DNA from: Sanderia malayensis
Lineage: Eukaryota > Cnidaria > Scyphozoa > Semaeostomeae > Pelagiidae
Direction of reading: 5' to 3'
Assembly: GCA_013076295.1 (NCBI GenBank)
Contig: RQOL01000531.1
Location: 3,286,001 to 3,350,000 of the forward strand
Length of the DNA stretch: 64,000 nt
Every line of letters starts with the position of its first letter. Position 1 is the first letter of the stretch. Below are positions 48,640 to 60,300 of the stretch, piece by piece. The position numbers and the translations under genes are program-made. The notes beneath the pieces are model-generated. The model saw only the letters and a list, made by a program, of their open reading frames with translations. It had not been told where the DNA came from and ran no database searches.

Positions 48640-51600
48640 ATGGAGCACCCTATGAAGAATACTGATGAAGGTAAACACAGTAGCTTCGTCGTTTTGGATT
48701 CTCAAACTCGTGACAATGATGGAAATGGAAGTTGTAACAGCAGTAGCAATGTAGAAAAATCTTTAGACGAGGAAGAAGTTGACAGTAAGCTAGCAGATGC
48801 CTCTACATGTTCAAACCCAGAACTACCATCCGCGAGTGTATCACTTGGCGAAGAAGAAAAATCCAACAAATCAAGTCTGACTGATAGTCATGGTGAGTTG
48901 AGTTATGATTTTGTCTCTAAAGTTCTTATTAAAACATTTATTATTTCCCTAACCCTATGAATATATATTTATTGTATATTTATCATTGATTGTAAAACTT
49001 ATACTTATTTTGTTGATTGACAGTCATTATTTTCTATTTAGGTAGTGCAAGTTCATCTTCTGTTGCAATGGTTGGTGATGATGTGTTCAGTTCATCTACA
49101 AGCAGTGGAGCGTCAGCCAATACCAGAGATGCACCTTTGCATCGACAGAAAGATGTTGTTCAATTCGCAAGCCTCATGGCCAATGGTATGTTCAAAGTAT
49201 TCAACTTCCTATATAGTACAGGAAGTTCTTTTTACGTTGCCTGATTTTCCGGCTGATTATATAACGACAGCTAATGTGGACATTTTTGATATTAATAATT
49301 GATTGCTTAAAGAAGTTGATTGATTACTTAAAAAAGTTGATTGATTACTTAAAGAAGTTGTAATGATTGATTGGCACTGCCTAGAAGCCTATTTTGTAAT
49401 ATTATCTATTTTTTTAACAATCACTAACCTACTAACCACAAGTTCATTTTTAAACATCGTGTCCCTTTGGTTTAGTTTGCATGTAATGTTGATGAATCAA
49501 TTGCCAGATTAGATTAGAACATTCCATTACTATATAGTAAAAACCCGCATATAAGAGCCAATGGATTAAAAACCTTTAGGGTGATTTTGCTACTCAAAAC
49601 AATAGATGAAACAATAGCCTATTGTCTTGGAACAATTGGCTGGAAGCAAAATTTACAGGTTCTTAATGCTGGTTTTTACTGTGCAGCATGTTGTAAGTTA
49701 TGTGTTTTCTTTTAAAGATTCAAAATCATCCGGCTCCTCCTCAGCTCCATACCCTGAAACACCAGGCAGCCACAGATCGGAAGATACACCGGAGATTCTT
49801 TCATCCCCAGAGTTCCACCCCCCTACATCACTCCCTTTTCATGCGAAGCACATGAACACCAGCTCTTCAAGCAGCAGTAGCTCATCTTTGGTCATCCAAT
49901 CGAAAAAGAAAGAAAAGTACATATCAGATCCAAAAGTGCATTCTACACCTTTTGAAATTTCAAGTGAAGAGAAGGAAGGGCAACCAAGTGTATCGGAATA
50001 TTCTATGCCCAGCATTTTATCCTCTATAGGGAGTCAGGGTACCTTTCCAGAATTTTCTGGGTCAAGTAGCGATGAAGCAAAAAGTCTTTCCCAAAAGTCT
50101 CAAAATGTCTCCGCCTTGCCCAAATGGATCATGGAGGATAGAGAACGGAAGAAAATCGAATTTCATAGTTCAAGGTTGCATTCTGTTTACATTCCTACTT
50201 CATTTTTGAATTATCAACATTATCTGTGTATACTTATTAATACATTACAATGTATTAATTATTATTATATTTAACTTTGCAGTAGTGAATCTGCCCAGCA
50301 TGCATCATCGAGCTCACTGTCAAACTCCCCAACGATTCCGAGTATGGAGCAAGTGTTCAAAAATTCCTCTGAAGTGGAGGGTAAAAAAATCAATTGTCTT
50401 AATAGTGTTTTATCATAAAATAATTTTGCAAATAAAAATAAGTTACTTGAAAGATTGATACGACTTTTCGCGCTTGACCCATTATCAAGTAATCTTTCAA
50501 GTAACTTATTTTTATTCGCAAAATTGCTTTATTGTATCAATAATAGTTACACACGCAACTTGGATTGTATTGTGTTTTATCGTACCCAATTGAATTATTA
50601 ATCCTGCATTGAGCTGCTTTCTGTTCCAGGTTTTATATGCCCAGCATTTTGACTCCCCATTTGCTCATGCTACTCCCTGTCCCATAAGATAGGACTGTCC
50701 CATAAAATTTTCAGTTGATTGCATTGCACCATTTCCCCCATAGCTCAAAGATCTGAGGAACATGTACAGATGGAAATGGCAGCATCGCAAGACCTTTTCA
50801 GTGCTTCGTCTACAGACATGCCCGCAAAGGACGATGAGTTTCATCTTTACCTGAGCCAAACGCAACCTGATACAGATAAAGTTAATGCAAATGCAGATAA
50901 AGTTACTGAAGGTATGAACCACTTTGCTTTTTACTCATTAACGCCGAGATTAATGAACGCAAGACCACGTCGCTATAATCCACTGCTTCGATTAGTCTAG
51001 CTATTCAATGGGTCCTTTGTGCTTAGCGCATATAAACCAATACCTTACGAATCCGCCCATTTCTTTTTAAGAAGGTTGTGATTTGGTTCGTTCGATCGTC
51101 CGCATTATAACAACAACAAAAATCGTTGAAACCGTCACGAGAACTTTCATACAAGAATATCGTTCTTTCGATGATACGCTGTTGAAGGAGATCTCCTACG
51201 AAGAAAAGGAATCCCCTCGCGTGAAGGAGACAAGATCTTCAAGTTCACCGCGACAAGATGTGATCTCCGTCAGCGATCTGAATAAGCTGGATATCGACCT
51301 TGATCAAAAGGGTGAGTAACTATGTGTTGATCTAGCGTTGGAGTGCAATCATGGTGTTTTACATTGCGTAGAATAGCAGTGTGTATGCATATTCAATAGA
51401 ATAAATATGGTGTATGCATAGAGATAGGATATAACATAATTATCCTATCTCAATGGGGGTATGTGATTGGAATGCATGTTACCTTCATATAACGGACATT
51501 AATTGGATCGATGATTTTGTTCGTCATGGAGAGATTGTATAGGGGTTGCGTTTGCAAATGGAGTTTTGAACAATTTTGGAATATCAACATTTGTTCGTCG

Positions 51601-54600
51601 CTTAGTGGTATCCGATGTGTAGATGGGTTTGCTGACACAGGTTCCATTCTGTATGCGCAGCCATGCCTAGACTCACTACATTGCGTCCCTGTGCCTCGCT
51701 CGTTTTGCTCCCTTGTGTTGAGCGAGTTGCGAGCGAGGCACTGGGACGTAATGTAATGAGTCTAAGCCATGCCTTGTCATGCAATGATTTCTTGCATTGT
51801 TTTCTCTGATTTCTTCAGGCAGTCCAAATTCAAGACGAGGAACGAAAAGGAGTTGCGCAACGCCGAAGAAATCACTGGAAGGCTGCAAGCGTCAACGAAA
51901 AGCAAGCTTACGTATTGAACCAACCACGTCTGAGATTGCAGAACCAACTTCATCCAAGAATGAGAAAGAGGAGCGATATGAGGAAATTGATTTTGAAAAG
52001 AGGATTGAAGCGACTTTAGCAGAAGAGGCAGTGACAAGAAGGCAAACCAGAAGTCATGCGAAGAGTATTGAACCAACAGGGACTCTTCGTTCGTTAGATA
52101 TTGGAATGAGAGGCTTCGGAAAATGGAAAGATAATTGTTATTATCCTGGGTGTGTCACGGAAAAACTTGACAATCAAAGGTATTTATCAAATTATTCGCA
52201 TCGAAAGATAATTATGACAATATTCGAAGGTAATGACAAGAGTTCTCTCTTTGATTTTTGATTTATTTTATTGTTTATAGGTTTACAATGAATTTTGACG
52301 ACGGAAATAAACTGGTTCTTCCAGCAAAGTCAATTGTTGCCTGTAAGGTTCTCGCACGTGGACAAAAAGTGTTCGCACGTGATAGCGGGAATTTTTACAG
52401 AGGCACGATTCTTGATGTCGTGAGGTGATTATATAAATTTATTCATACTCAAGCATAAGCTTTGAAATGTTAAATGTTAAACATGGGCGGTCTGGCCCGG
52501 GTGGCAAAGTGGCGATCGCCACCCGGGCCTTCTGATTTTTAACGTAAAATGAATTTACGAGCCCTTTTCGAAGACTTGGACCACCCTAAACTGGGCCCCT
52601 TTGGTTTGCCAGCCACCCTGCAATTGTGATGCCAGACCGCCCTTGATGTTAAATAAAAAGAAATGTTAAGGATTGTTATTCAATGTAAAGTATATGTTTG
52701 TGACAGTAGATAACACTTTCATGGCTGATAACATTTATTTTACTGAGCTAATGATATTAGTTACAAATGGCTGTTATTACCAGTATATATAGATAATAAT
52801 TGTTCTGTTAGGCCAGACAGTGAGGAAACAGAAGTTGAATACGAAATACAATTCGACAATGAAAGTTCGAGTAACTTGTATAAAATTGCGGAGATAATGT
52901 TGAATGGAGTTCAAGTAGCTGAGGTGGATGCACTGAAAGATGCCAAGGTAATTTGGCCATTTTAATTATGAGAGGAGTAGTGGCGTCTCGGAGTAAATAC
53001 CCTTTAACTCGATAACAACGAAATTGCTATTGTAACAAACTGAACATCAGGTCCATTAAACATCAAAATTAATAAGAAAGTCTGCGTAAGAAGATGAAGA
53101 ACTGTTTATATCCGAAGCACTGGATATTTTCATTTTTATGGCTAATGCAGATTTTTTTATAAGTTTTTATGTTTGATAGTTTGTAAACTGCTGCCACGCA
53201 GAATTTTACGATTTTACGATCTTGTCCTTTTAGCCAAGTTTGAATGTCCGTTCCGTCGAAAGAACTCCCAAACAAGTAACGTTTTATTTTGTTTTCCTCA
53301 AGGATCGTTATATGTTTTATAGTTTCATGATGTAGATGTTATCTTGATAGTTTTTATGTATCTACTTTTCAGAAGCAACCCGACGAAATGAGACTTAAAG
53401 ACCCGAGTACCAGTTTGAAGAGAAAAATCAGAGAACGACGCGAAAAAGAATTTTCTGATGATGGTTCCACTACGGAAGAGGAAAGTCAGAGAAGGCTTTT
53501 AAAGAAAAGACCAAAAATATCGAATTTTCAAAAACAAACTGATTCGGAAGTCCATACCAAGGAAGGCAAAGAAAAAGAACAGAAGACCCGTCGTAAAAAT
53601 CCAAGCGTTACTGAAGAACTTGTTTCTTTATCAACCAACAAAAATCTTTTCAGGGGATATGCCTTTTTAATTACTCACGGTATGCAGGTGTAATATTCTC
53701 TTTATTTTATTTTATTTACATACCTTGAATTAATATTTCCTTACGTGAACCCAGAAGGCCTCAATTTCTATCCGATCCATAATATTTTGGTTTTTCTTGC
53801 AGTCGACCCGAAGGAAAAAGACGACGATATATTGTTTAAGCTCAGAGATTTCGATCGAAATTTCCTCACATTTCAAATCAAGGCATCTGGCGGTGTTGTT
53901 ATCAATTCAATTAAACACTGCTCACATCATCCTGCTGATAAAACCATTCTTCTTGCGCCATTCACCCAGAAGACACACAAGGTTCGTCTTCCAATTACAA
54001 TTGCGTAGTGAGTCTCAATACATTCACTAAACAACTTCAATATCTGGAAACTTGGGCTCAATATCCTTGAAAATGATTATCAGGATGGGAGCTTATTCGA
54101 GGGGAGGGCTTATTCGAAGGTGGGGGCTTATTTGGAGGTGGGGGTTTATTTGAGGGTTTACGGTAATGACAATGCGTTTTTTGCCGCTAAATGTTTCTAA
54201 TTGCTACTTTATTTCCCCATTTTACAGTATTATTATGCTGTTGCGTCTGGTATAGAGTGTGTCAGTCACCTATGGTTGATCAATTGCGCTCAAGAGGACA
54301 AGATTCTTCCATTTCACGAATACCATCTTGACGCAGGGGAGGATATTGTCAACGACACGATTGTACAGTATCCAGATCGTTTGAAGCCATTGCGAGATGT
54401 GAAAGTAAGATATGAAAAGGTTTATTATTTCATTAACAGCAGTTTTAATAACGTGAAATACAGTCGACTCTCGCTATCTCAAACTCGCAGGGGAAATTAA
54501 AATGTTTCCCTTGACATAGCAAGAGTTCGAGATATCCGAACTAAATTCACCCAACTAGAGAACGAGGGGAAATGGGAACTGATTTTTTTTCAAATAATTG

Positions 54601-54975
54601 AATCAGATTTTTAAAATTTCAAAATAATTTTTTTATAATCTCATAATTCTCATGGTTTTTACCCTTTAGGTATACATGAAAGTGCAGCCAAAGACTGAGG
54701 AAGATGTGCGAGCCATTCTCATCTCAACAGGTTGTGAAATCTTGGAAAGGCTTCCTCATCGAGGTATACCAGCTGTAGATGAAAGTGAAGACCAACAAAG
54801 TGAAGATGGTAAGTACGTTTGTGTTGTAGGTGATGGTGTAAAGTTACCCATTAGCTTTATGCGTCGAGCGAAAGGGCTACGGATGCCCTGTTTATCCCTA
54901 CAATGGCTCGTGCAATGCATTTTAACCGGGCAATGTCTTTCCATATATAGTCATCCATCTTTTAAGTGTAAATAA
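48640..54975 (+). CDS. TP53BP1: TP53BP1 (53BP1) homologue, tandem Tudor and tandem BRCT
   Basis: Thirteen exons, approximately 48640-48892, 49042-49185, 49718-50174, 50283-50380, 50744-50911, 51072-51311, 51819-52179, 52281-52424, 52812-52947, 53373-53679, 53803-53981, 54228-54404, 54670-54975; about 990 residues. The Ser-rich N-terminal half has SQ/TQ sites (LSQTQPDTD, LDSQT), as expected for ATM phosphorylation. A tandem Tudor fold spans about 555-660 (GKWKDNCYYPGCV, FTMNFDDGNKLVLPAKSIVA, VFARDSGNFYRGTILDVV). BRCT 1 is at about 755-865 (LFRGYAFLITH...FQIKASGGVVI...YYYAVASGIECVSHLWLINC) and BRCT 2 at 885-990 (...PCLSLQWLVQCILTGQCL). 53BP1 reads H4K20me2 and damage ubiquitin to steer double-strand breaks to end joining. 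It is half the vertebrate length because the N-terminal region is short. Confidence 0.9.
49304..49366. repeat. 22-bp microsatellite-like repeat in a TP53BP1 intron
   Basis: Three copies of TTGATTGATTACTTAAAGAAG occur in tandem after exon 2. No function apparent. Confidence 0.85.
50422..50525. mobile_element. Foldback element with 35-bp arms, TP53BP1 intron 4
   Basis: AATTTTGCAAATAAAAATAA (arm start, 50422) continues through AGTTACTTGAAAGATT to 50456. Its reverse complement occupies 50491-50525 with one mismatch. The 34-bp spacer holds CGACTTTTCGCGC. Such near-perfect arms mark a recent insertion or selection for a hairpin. I could not define a clear target duplication. Confidence 0.8.
51659..51773. 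mobile_element. MULE-like foldback MITE, copy 2, intact 9-bp target duplication
   Basis: The 97-bp element 51668-51764 begins TAGACTCACTACATTGCG and ends with its inverted copy. The arms are about 34 bp with three mismatches and contain the GTCCCTGTGCCTCGCTCG core seen in copy 1. It is flanked by exact AGCCATGCC duplications (51659-51667 and 51765-51773). A 9-bp duplication with long inverted repeats is the signature of Mutator-like elements. It lies in the TP53BP1 intron before exon 7. Confidence 0.9.
52474..52653. mobile_element. hAT-like MITE with exact 8-bp target duplication
   Basis: The 164-bp element 52482-52645 has 15-bp terminal inverted repeats (CAWGGGCGGTCTGGC, one mismatch) flanked by identical ATGTTAAA octamers (52474-52481, 52646-52653). 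Near the left end is an 11-bp perfect hairpin, GCCCGGGTGGC/GCCACCCGGGC. An 8-bp duplication with a CA...TG terminus fits hAT transposons. It encodes nothing. It lies in TP53BP1 intron 8, between the exons of the tandem Tudor region. Confidence 0.92.
54087..54165. repeat. G-rich minisatellite GGGGGCTTATTTGAGG
   Basis: Four copies of an 18-19-bp unit (GGGAGGGCTTATTCGAAGG and similar) lie in the TP53BP1 intron between the BRCT exons, ending TTTACGGTAATG. I recall similar units in other marine invertebrate genomes, which may mean a dispersed element end. Confidence 0.85.
54463..54560. mobile_element. Probable pogo/Tigger-type element end fragment
   Basis: TACAGTCGACTCTCGCTATC starts at a TA and resembles the terminal repeats of pogo-class MITEs in invertebrates (recollection). 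A partial inverted copy (GCAAGAGTTCGAGATATCCG) follows about 40 bp later. The other terminus is not seen, so the element is truncated. Confidence 0.4.
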
Positions 54976-55673
54976 ATAAAGGATAGATTATATTAACGAT
55001 TTAAGGGATATTTTACAGATTCCATGTGCTTTATACTTTTAGTCTATATTTTTATATATTTTAAACTATATATAAGAAAGAGTTTTGAACACAATAAATC
55101 ACATTTACTTTTCGATTTCTATCATACATTTCATCAAATATTTATGTTTTGCAACAATTTTTGAATGTATTACAGTTCTGTTTAAAGAAGTTGATTCAAT
55201 TTTCCGAGATTGTCTTTCTTTGTTTCCTGGTTTTACTATTTCACGTATTGATTACATAGCTTGGTAATTATTGCAACCAACATTAACAAGATTTGTTTGA
55301 CTAATGTGCAACTGAACCCCTTAAGCTGAGCACCCTGTGGATTAATGCTCGATAAGTTTACCACCCTGTGGTACAACTTGAGCACCCTGTAGATTAAAAC
55401 TCGATAAGTTTATCACCCTGTGGTATAGATTGAGCACCCTATGGCATGTTCAGTACATCAAGGAATTCAATTTAAATGCTGCTAAGAATCAGTTAGCAGT
55501 TTTTGTTGCCTGTCTTCTGGTGAAGAACTGTCAGATTTTCTCGTCTTTCATCAGCTTTCGTTTATCAACCGATGACTCCTAACAAACAAACGAAAGGGAA
55601 TAAATACTTAGCACTGAATTTTGTATTGAAGAGCAAAAAATTAGATTTATTGGTGCAAAACGGGGGTTTTAAT
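54976..55673. other. Intergenic between TP53BP1 and SUPT7L 3' ends
   Basis: About 700 bp between convergent genes. AATAAA overlaps the TP53BP1 stop region (near 54975-54985). A two-copy minisatellite is at 55320-55445. The remainder is AT-rich 3' UTR-like sequence with no gene. Confidence 0.5.
55320..55445. repeat. 62-bp tandem repeat (GAGCACCCTGTGG...)
   Basis: Two copies of GAGCACCCTGTRGATTAA, CTCGATAAGTTTAYCACCC, TGTGGTA plus a partial third. Within each unit CACCCTGTGG recurs, so the unit is itself a duplication. Confidence 0.85.
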
Positions 55674-57125
55674 TCACACCTTTTGAGCATTGTATTCATT
55701 GAACAACTCCACGCTTTCTTGTTCCAGTTTAATTGCAACTTGGCAAACAGCATTGCTCCAATACTCTTGCAATGATGAAATACTTTCTAAACCAAAGTCT
55801 CTGCAGGTTTGCTCAAGATATGCCTAAAAACAAAACATTAATGATTATTGCTTTGTTGTTTGTCTGTTCAATGATTATCATAATATGAATAGAAGTTTAT
55901 CATGTCATGAACAGAAATGTTTATGAGTGTGACAAATTGAGAGATACTTCTCTTATCATTGGCTAATAATTACATTTGAATTGTACAAAGAATATTTAAT
56001 ACAAATAAGTTTTGCATTGCCTTATACATACAAATGAATTTTCAAAGCACTTTTTCCCATTGCTTTGACTTTTAGTATTCAAAGCGAACAGTTTACAAAT
56101 TTTGCTCAAGTGGTCAACAAAAACATCTGTGAGTGTGTTCAGTGCTACTTCTGAGCCATCTAAAACAAGAAAATTGATGCAAAAACACAATTAGTCTACG
56201 ATTGACTCAGTTTACAGGCGCTAAACATCCTGCTAGGTTCAACTCAGCTAGACTTACATTCAAATCCAGCATGCGCACATGATGCAGCCACAGACTTCAT
56301 TAGCAATTGTCGACTTGCGACAGGATCCAACTCTATTGGACATTCGACTGGTTGACTTTCTGAAAGAACATCAACGGCTTCGTTGCTTGCGTCAAATTCA
56401 CTTGATAAAAAACTTTTCTGATGTGTACTTCTAAGGAACCCAGTGCTTGAACAGAAACGCTTTGGTGGAGGAGGGGCTGAAGGAAGTGAAGAGGTTTCAG
56501 CTGCTCCACCTTTCTGTGAAAAGAACAAATTTTCAGTTATATAAAACTAAACACTTGGTCTCTTTAACCACAGAAACCTTAAACCCTACTTAAACCCTTG
56601 AACTTTGTATAGCACAATCTCCCCAACAGTTCCTTAACTAGTTATCAAACATTGTTATGGTTATGCTGTACCATTACATCAATCTGATGCGACTGAGCTG
56701 CTGTTATCATGTATCTCATTCGCTTCTTGTAATGTTGAAGCTCTATGCTGTGCAATATATAATTCTGTCCAAATGAATCACATGGCATCTTCAACCAAGA
56801 CATTGCTTGCTTTGATAATCTAGAAAAATAAAATCATATCTTTATTCATTAATTACATGATTATTTGATGGCTATGTTGATCTGGCTTAGCAAGATTTAT
56901 TTATTAGTTTTGAGATTGATTAACTGATAAATATAACAAAACGAGTTTATTTGTTCCTTACTCTTTCTTTGACATCTTTTGGGTGGCTGCAGTTGGTTGA
57001 TGTAACGAAGGGAGATCAAAATTGCTAAAGCCATTACGAAAATTACCCTGCTTAGAAGCTAAGATAATCTTGGATGTATCTTCGCTGTTCTCTGAATCTT
57101 CCACTTCTCCCCAGAAATTTGACAT
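55674..57125 (-). CDS. SUPT7L: SUPT7L (STAF65-gamma), SAGA subunit
   Basis: Five exons: 57125-56962, 56819-56678, 56513-56258, 56159-56032, 55823-55674; about 280 residues (vertebrate about 414). Order of conserved pieces matches SUPT7L: N-terminal FWGEVE and LPSLHQPTA, then ILHSIELQHYKKRMRYMITA, then the histone fold (SRQLLMKSVAASCAHAGFEC, ALNTLTDVFVDHLSKICKLF, FGLESISSLQEYWSNAV). Through this fold SUPT7L pairs with a TAF-like partner in the SAGA/STAGA coactivator. The long acidic C-terminal tail of vertebrates is absent; the protein stops at ESVELFNEYNAQKV. It shares a 197-bp promoter with NOP14. Confidence 0.9.
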
Positions 57126-57322
57126 TTTCGAGTTTTATACAGCCATCATTTGGTTTCAAATTTAGTATTCAAATATCAACAAATGAAATGAGCTTTGTAA
57201 AAGGTAGGAAGCATTAGAAAATCATCCGAACGAGGCGATTAAAAAATGGGCGGAGTTTCTTGGAAAAGTTCTCCACGTGGTCTCGTCCGGCTTGTCGAAC
57301 TTTCAGAATATTATTCTCGAAA
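57126..57322. promoter_or_regulatory. Shared promoter region, SUPT7L and NOP14
   Basis: 197 bp between divergent start codons of two housekeeping genes. No TATA box is convincing. An upstream in-frame ATG at 57260 would extend NOP14 by 21 residues that do not look like the family, so 57323 is preferred. Confidence 0.6.
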
Positions 57323-60300
57323 ATGGGTAAAAATAAGCCGAAAGCAGCTTTGGTTGAACAGCGAAGACGAAAAAAGAAGAAGCCGGCGTCCATTGTTCAG
57401 ACAAATCCGTTTGAAATAAGAATTAATAAAGAAAAACACTCCATTCTTGGCCGTAAATCAAAACATGACAAAGGTTTACCAGGCTTGTCCAGATCGAAGG
57501 CTATCACAAAGGTATTTATTTTGGCAATATGATCAACTAACAGTATTATTTATAACATCTGCACCCAATGTAGTATGATGTAGCGAATATTGTGTTGTTT
57601 TATTTGTTATTTAATTGTTTTAGAGAAAGAAAACTCTATTACAAGAGTATAAAAAGGGAAACAAAGTAAGACCATGAATTTTTATTTCACGATATTTCAT
57701 TGTTTCTGCCAAGCTTTTCTTAAATAACAAAATTTCTTACCTCCTTTACTTGAATGTGCATATATAGTGTATTGCTCTACAAAGCAACTCATCATATAGC
57801 ATATCATATGTATGCCATATAGCAATATGCATAGTAATGTATATTGGCAATTTACTATATGAGTATGACAACTGATGCAATATAATGTACTGAATTGTAT
57901 ATTTTAAATCTTATCATATCTAGACGAGTTTATTTGTGGATAAAAGGTTTGGTGAATATGACAATGAATTGAGTTTAGAAGAGAAAATGCTGCAAAGATT
58001 TACACTCGAAAAGCAGGTTTGATATCCAATCCAATCTTTTGAAGGAACAGAACAAAGAACATTCTTGCTTCTGTGTTGTTTGAGCTATTTCATAGCACAC
58101 TCCCCTCCCAGCTTAAGAACCCTGCATGTAGTAGAATGAATGGCCCCTTTTAAGGTTTTCTATATAATAAGGCTACTCTTTAGAAAATTATATTTTGTCG
58201 TAGAAACATCATGAAAATCGCAGGTTGTATAACCTTGATGATGACGAAGAACTGACTCATTTTGGCCAAAGTTTAGGCGAACTTGACAATTTTGATGATG
58301 CTGATTTGAAACTGACTGACAACGAAGAAGAAAATGATGGTAAATTAATATCTTATTTAATTCATTATTAAGGGTCAATTATAATGAATAATGAATACTC
58401 GTTATTAATTGTTAATTATTAAAGGGTTCAATTAATTAAATTAATTGAAACTTTCGAGTCTTGAACCTGGGTAAATAAAGTTTGTAACTGAACTTAACTT
58501 TGTATTTGATAGAGAGAATTGAAGAAACACACTTTGGAGGATTTCTCGAGAAGGCAGAAAAACCTTATCATGAAAGGAACGAGGTTCACGTTGTTGTTGT
58601 TGTTAATGTTGGTGTTGTTATTAATGTTGCGTTTTGCAAATATGTTCCATATAGTGTTTTAAATGTATATCTTCTTTCATAGACCGGTCAGCCCAAGACG
58701 AAGAAGGAAATAATGGAGGAAGTTGTTGCTAAATCAAAGCTCAAAAAGGTCACTGAATCAGAATGAAATCAGAAGTTCATTCTCAATGAATCTATATGTT
58801 TTGTTTTTTTAACTTTTAATATCAGGTTTTATAACACGCAATTTATTTTTATTATATTTGCAGATGGAGCGGCAACAGGCGCAAGAGGAAGCTTTTCAGT
58901 TGACTCAAAATTTGGACTCAACGTGGAAATCTGTTTATCAACTTCTTCCGAAAATTGTACTTGTTTTCCACCGTATTTCTTCGATTAAGGGCTTCTTTTA
59001 TTAAACGCCATTTCGGGTAGAGCCTTCCGAAGCTAACTGGGATTTGACAACGTCGTTTCTTAATCCCAGCGCTTCTTCGGAGCTCTTTTTTAGGAACATT
59101 TAATCGACGAAATATTCAGCTGTCATTATTTTTAATTAATGCTACTTATTCAGTCTTTCCTTTTTAACGTTAATCGAATAAATGCTGAATTGGTTTAATT
59201 TTAGGACCATCGCAAGTCAAAGGAACCTGATGATTACGATGTATTAGTGAGAGAACTATTTTATGAAACAAAGGCTAAGGTAATAATATAGCGTGTACCC
59301 GGGATCACATAGTATTTTTTATTTTCATTCCATGGACAAATTTTACTGAAAAAGGCAAAAGATGTTGAATGTATATAATCGTTCTTCCCAGCCAACTAAA
59401 CGATTGAAGACAGAAGAAGAATTAGCAAAAGAAGAGCTGGAAAGGTTGCAAGCGCTGGAGGTATTATTTTTACGTGAATTTACATGTTTGATGTTAACGC
59501 GTTAACGATTGCACCAAATGTATTACACAATGTATGTATCAACCATTAAGTTAGGGTTACGGAATCGAAATTCCGAAATTGATGAACATATCATTCTCAA
59601 TGTGCCTCATGTTACTAATTAGGACCCTCTGATCATTTTGGGACCATTTTGAGACCGCTACGATAAATATTTCAAAAGTTAGTGATTCAGGAACGCCTTT
59701 CGCAAGTTTATTATATAACCTACTTATTAATGTTTTGATATTTAATAGGAAGACAGAGTTGCGAGAATGTTCCCAAAAAAAGAAGGAAAATTAAATCATG
59801 TTTCAGCTGATGATCTTGGTGAAAGGTAATCTGTTGCGATGAAATTGTTTTTATTTCGCTGCTAGTTTTACTATTTGCTGTTAGTTTTGCTATAACTTTT
59901 AAGCTTTATGTTTCTTTTTCAGGGTTATGAAAAAGAAAGATGAGAGATTCCAAGTGGCCTACAAAGAGGGGAAGATGATCTTACCCGAGGGTTCGTTTAG
60001 TCATATGCCTTTTTGATGGTTAAAGAAAAGTTTCGTTTGGGATGTTTTTTTCTCATTTCTTCTTTGTTATTTACGATATTTGTCATTGGTTTCATAGGCG
60101 TTGAGTTAATGGAAGCTCAAGAAAGCAGCGAGGATGATGGCGATGAAGAAGATGAAGACGTTTCTAATGAAGAAGATGAAGATGTTTGTGATGAAGAAGA
60201 CGAGGATCATGTCAATGAAGAAGATGGAGGTGAAGATGGTGATGAAGAAGATGATGAAGAGCTTGTCGAAGAAGAGAAGCTTGGAGGTGACAATGATATT

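Noticed and set aside
57260..57322. NOP14 start at the upstream ATG
   Set aside because: The extra residues are unlike the family, whose conserved N-terminus begins at the ATG at 57323.
58990..59115. Imperfect inverted repeat (TCCGAAGC..GGGATT / AATCCCAGCGCTTCTTCGGA) in a NOP14 intron
   Set aside because: The arms align poorly and I found no convincing ends or target duplication, so I do not call an element.
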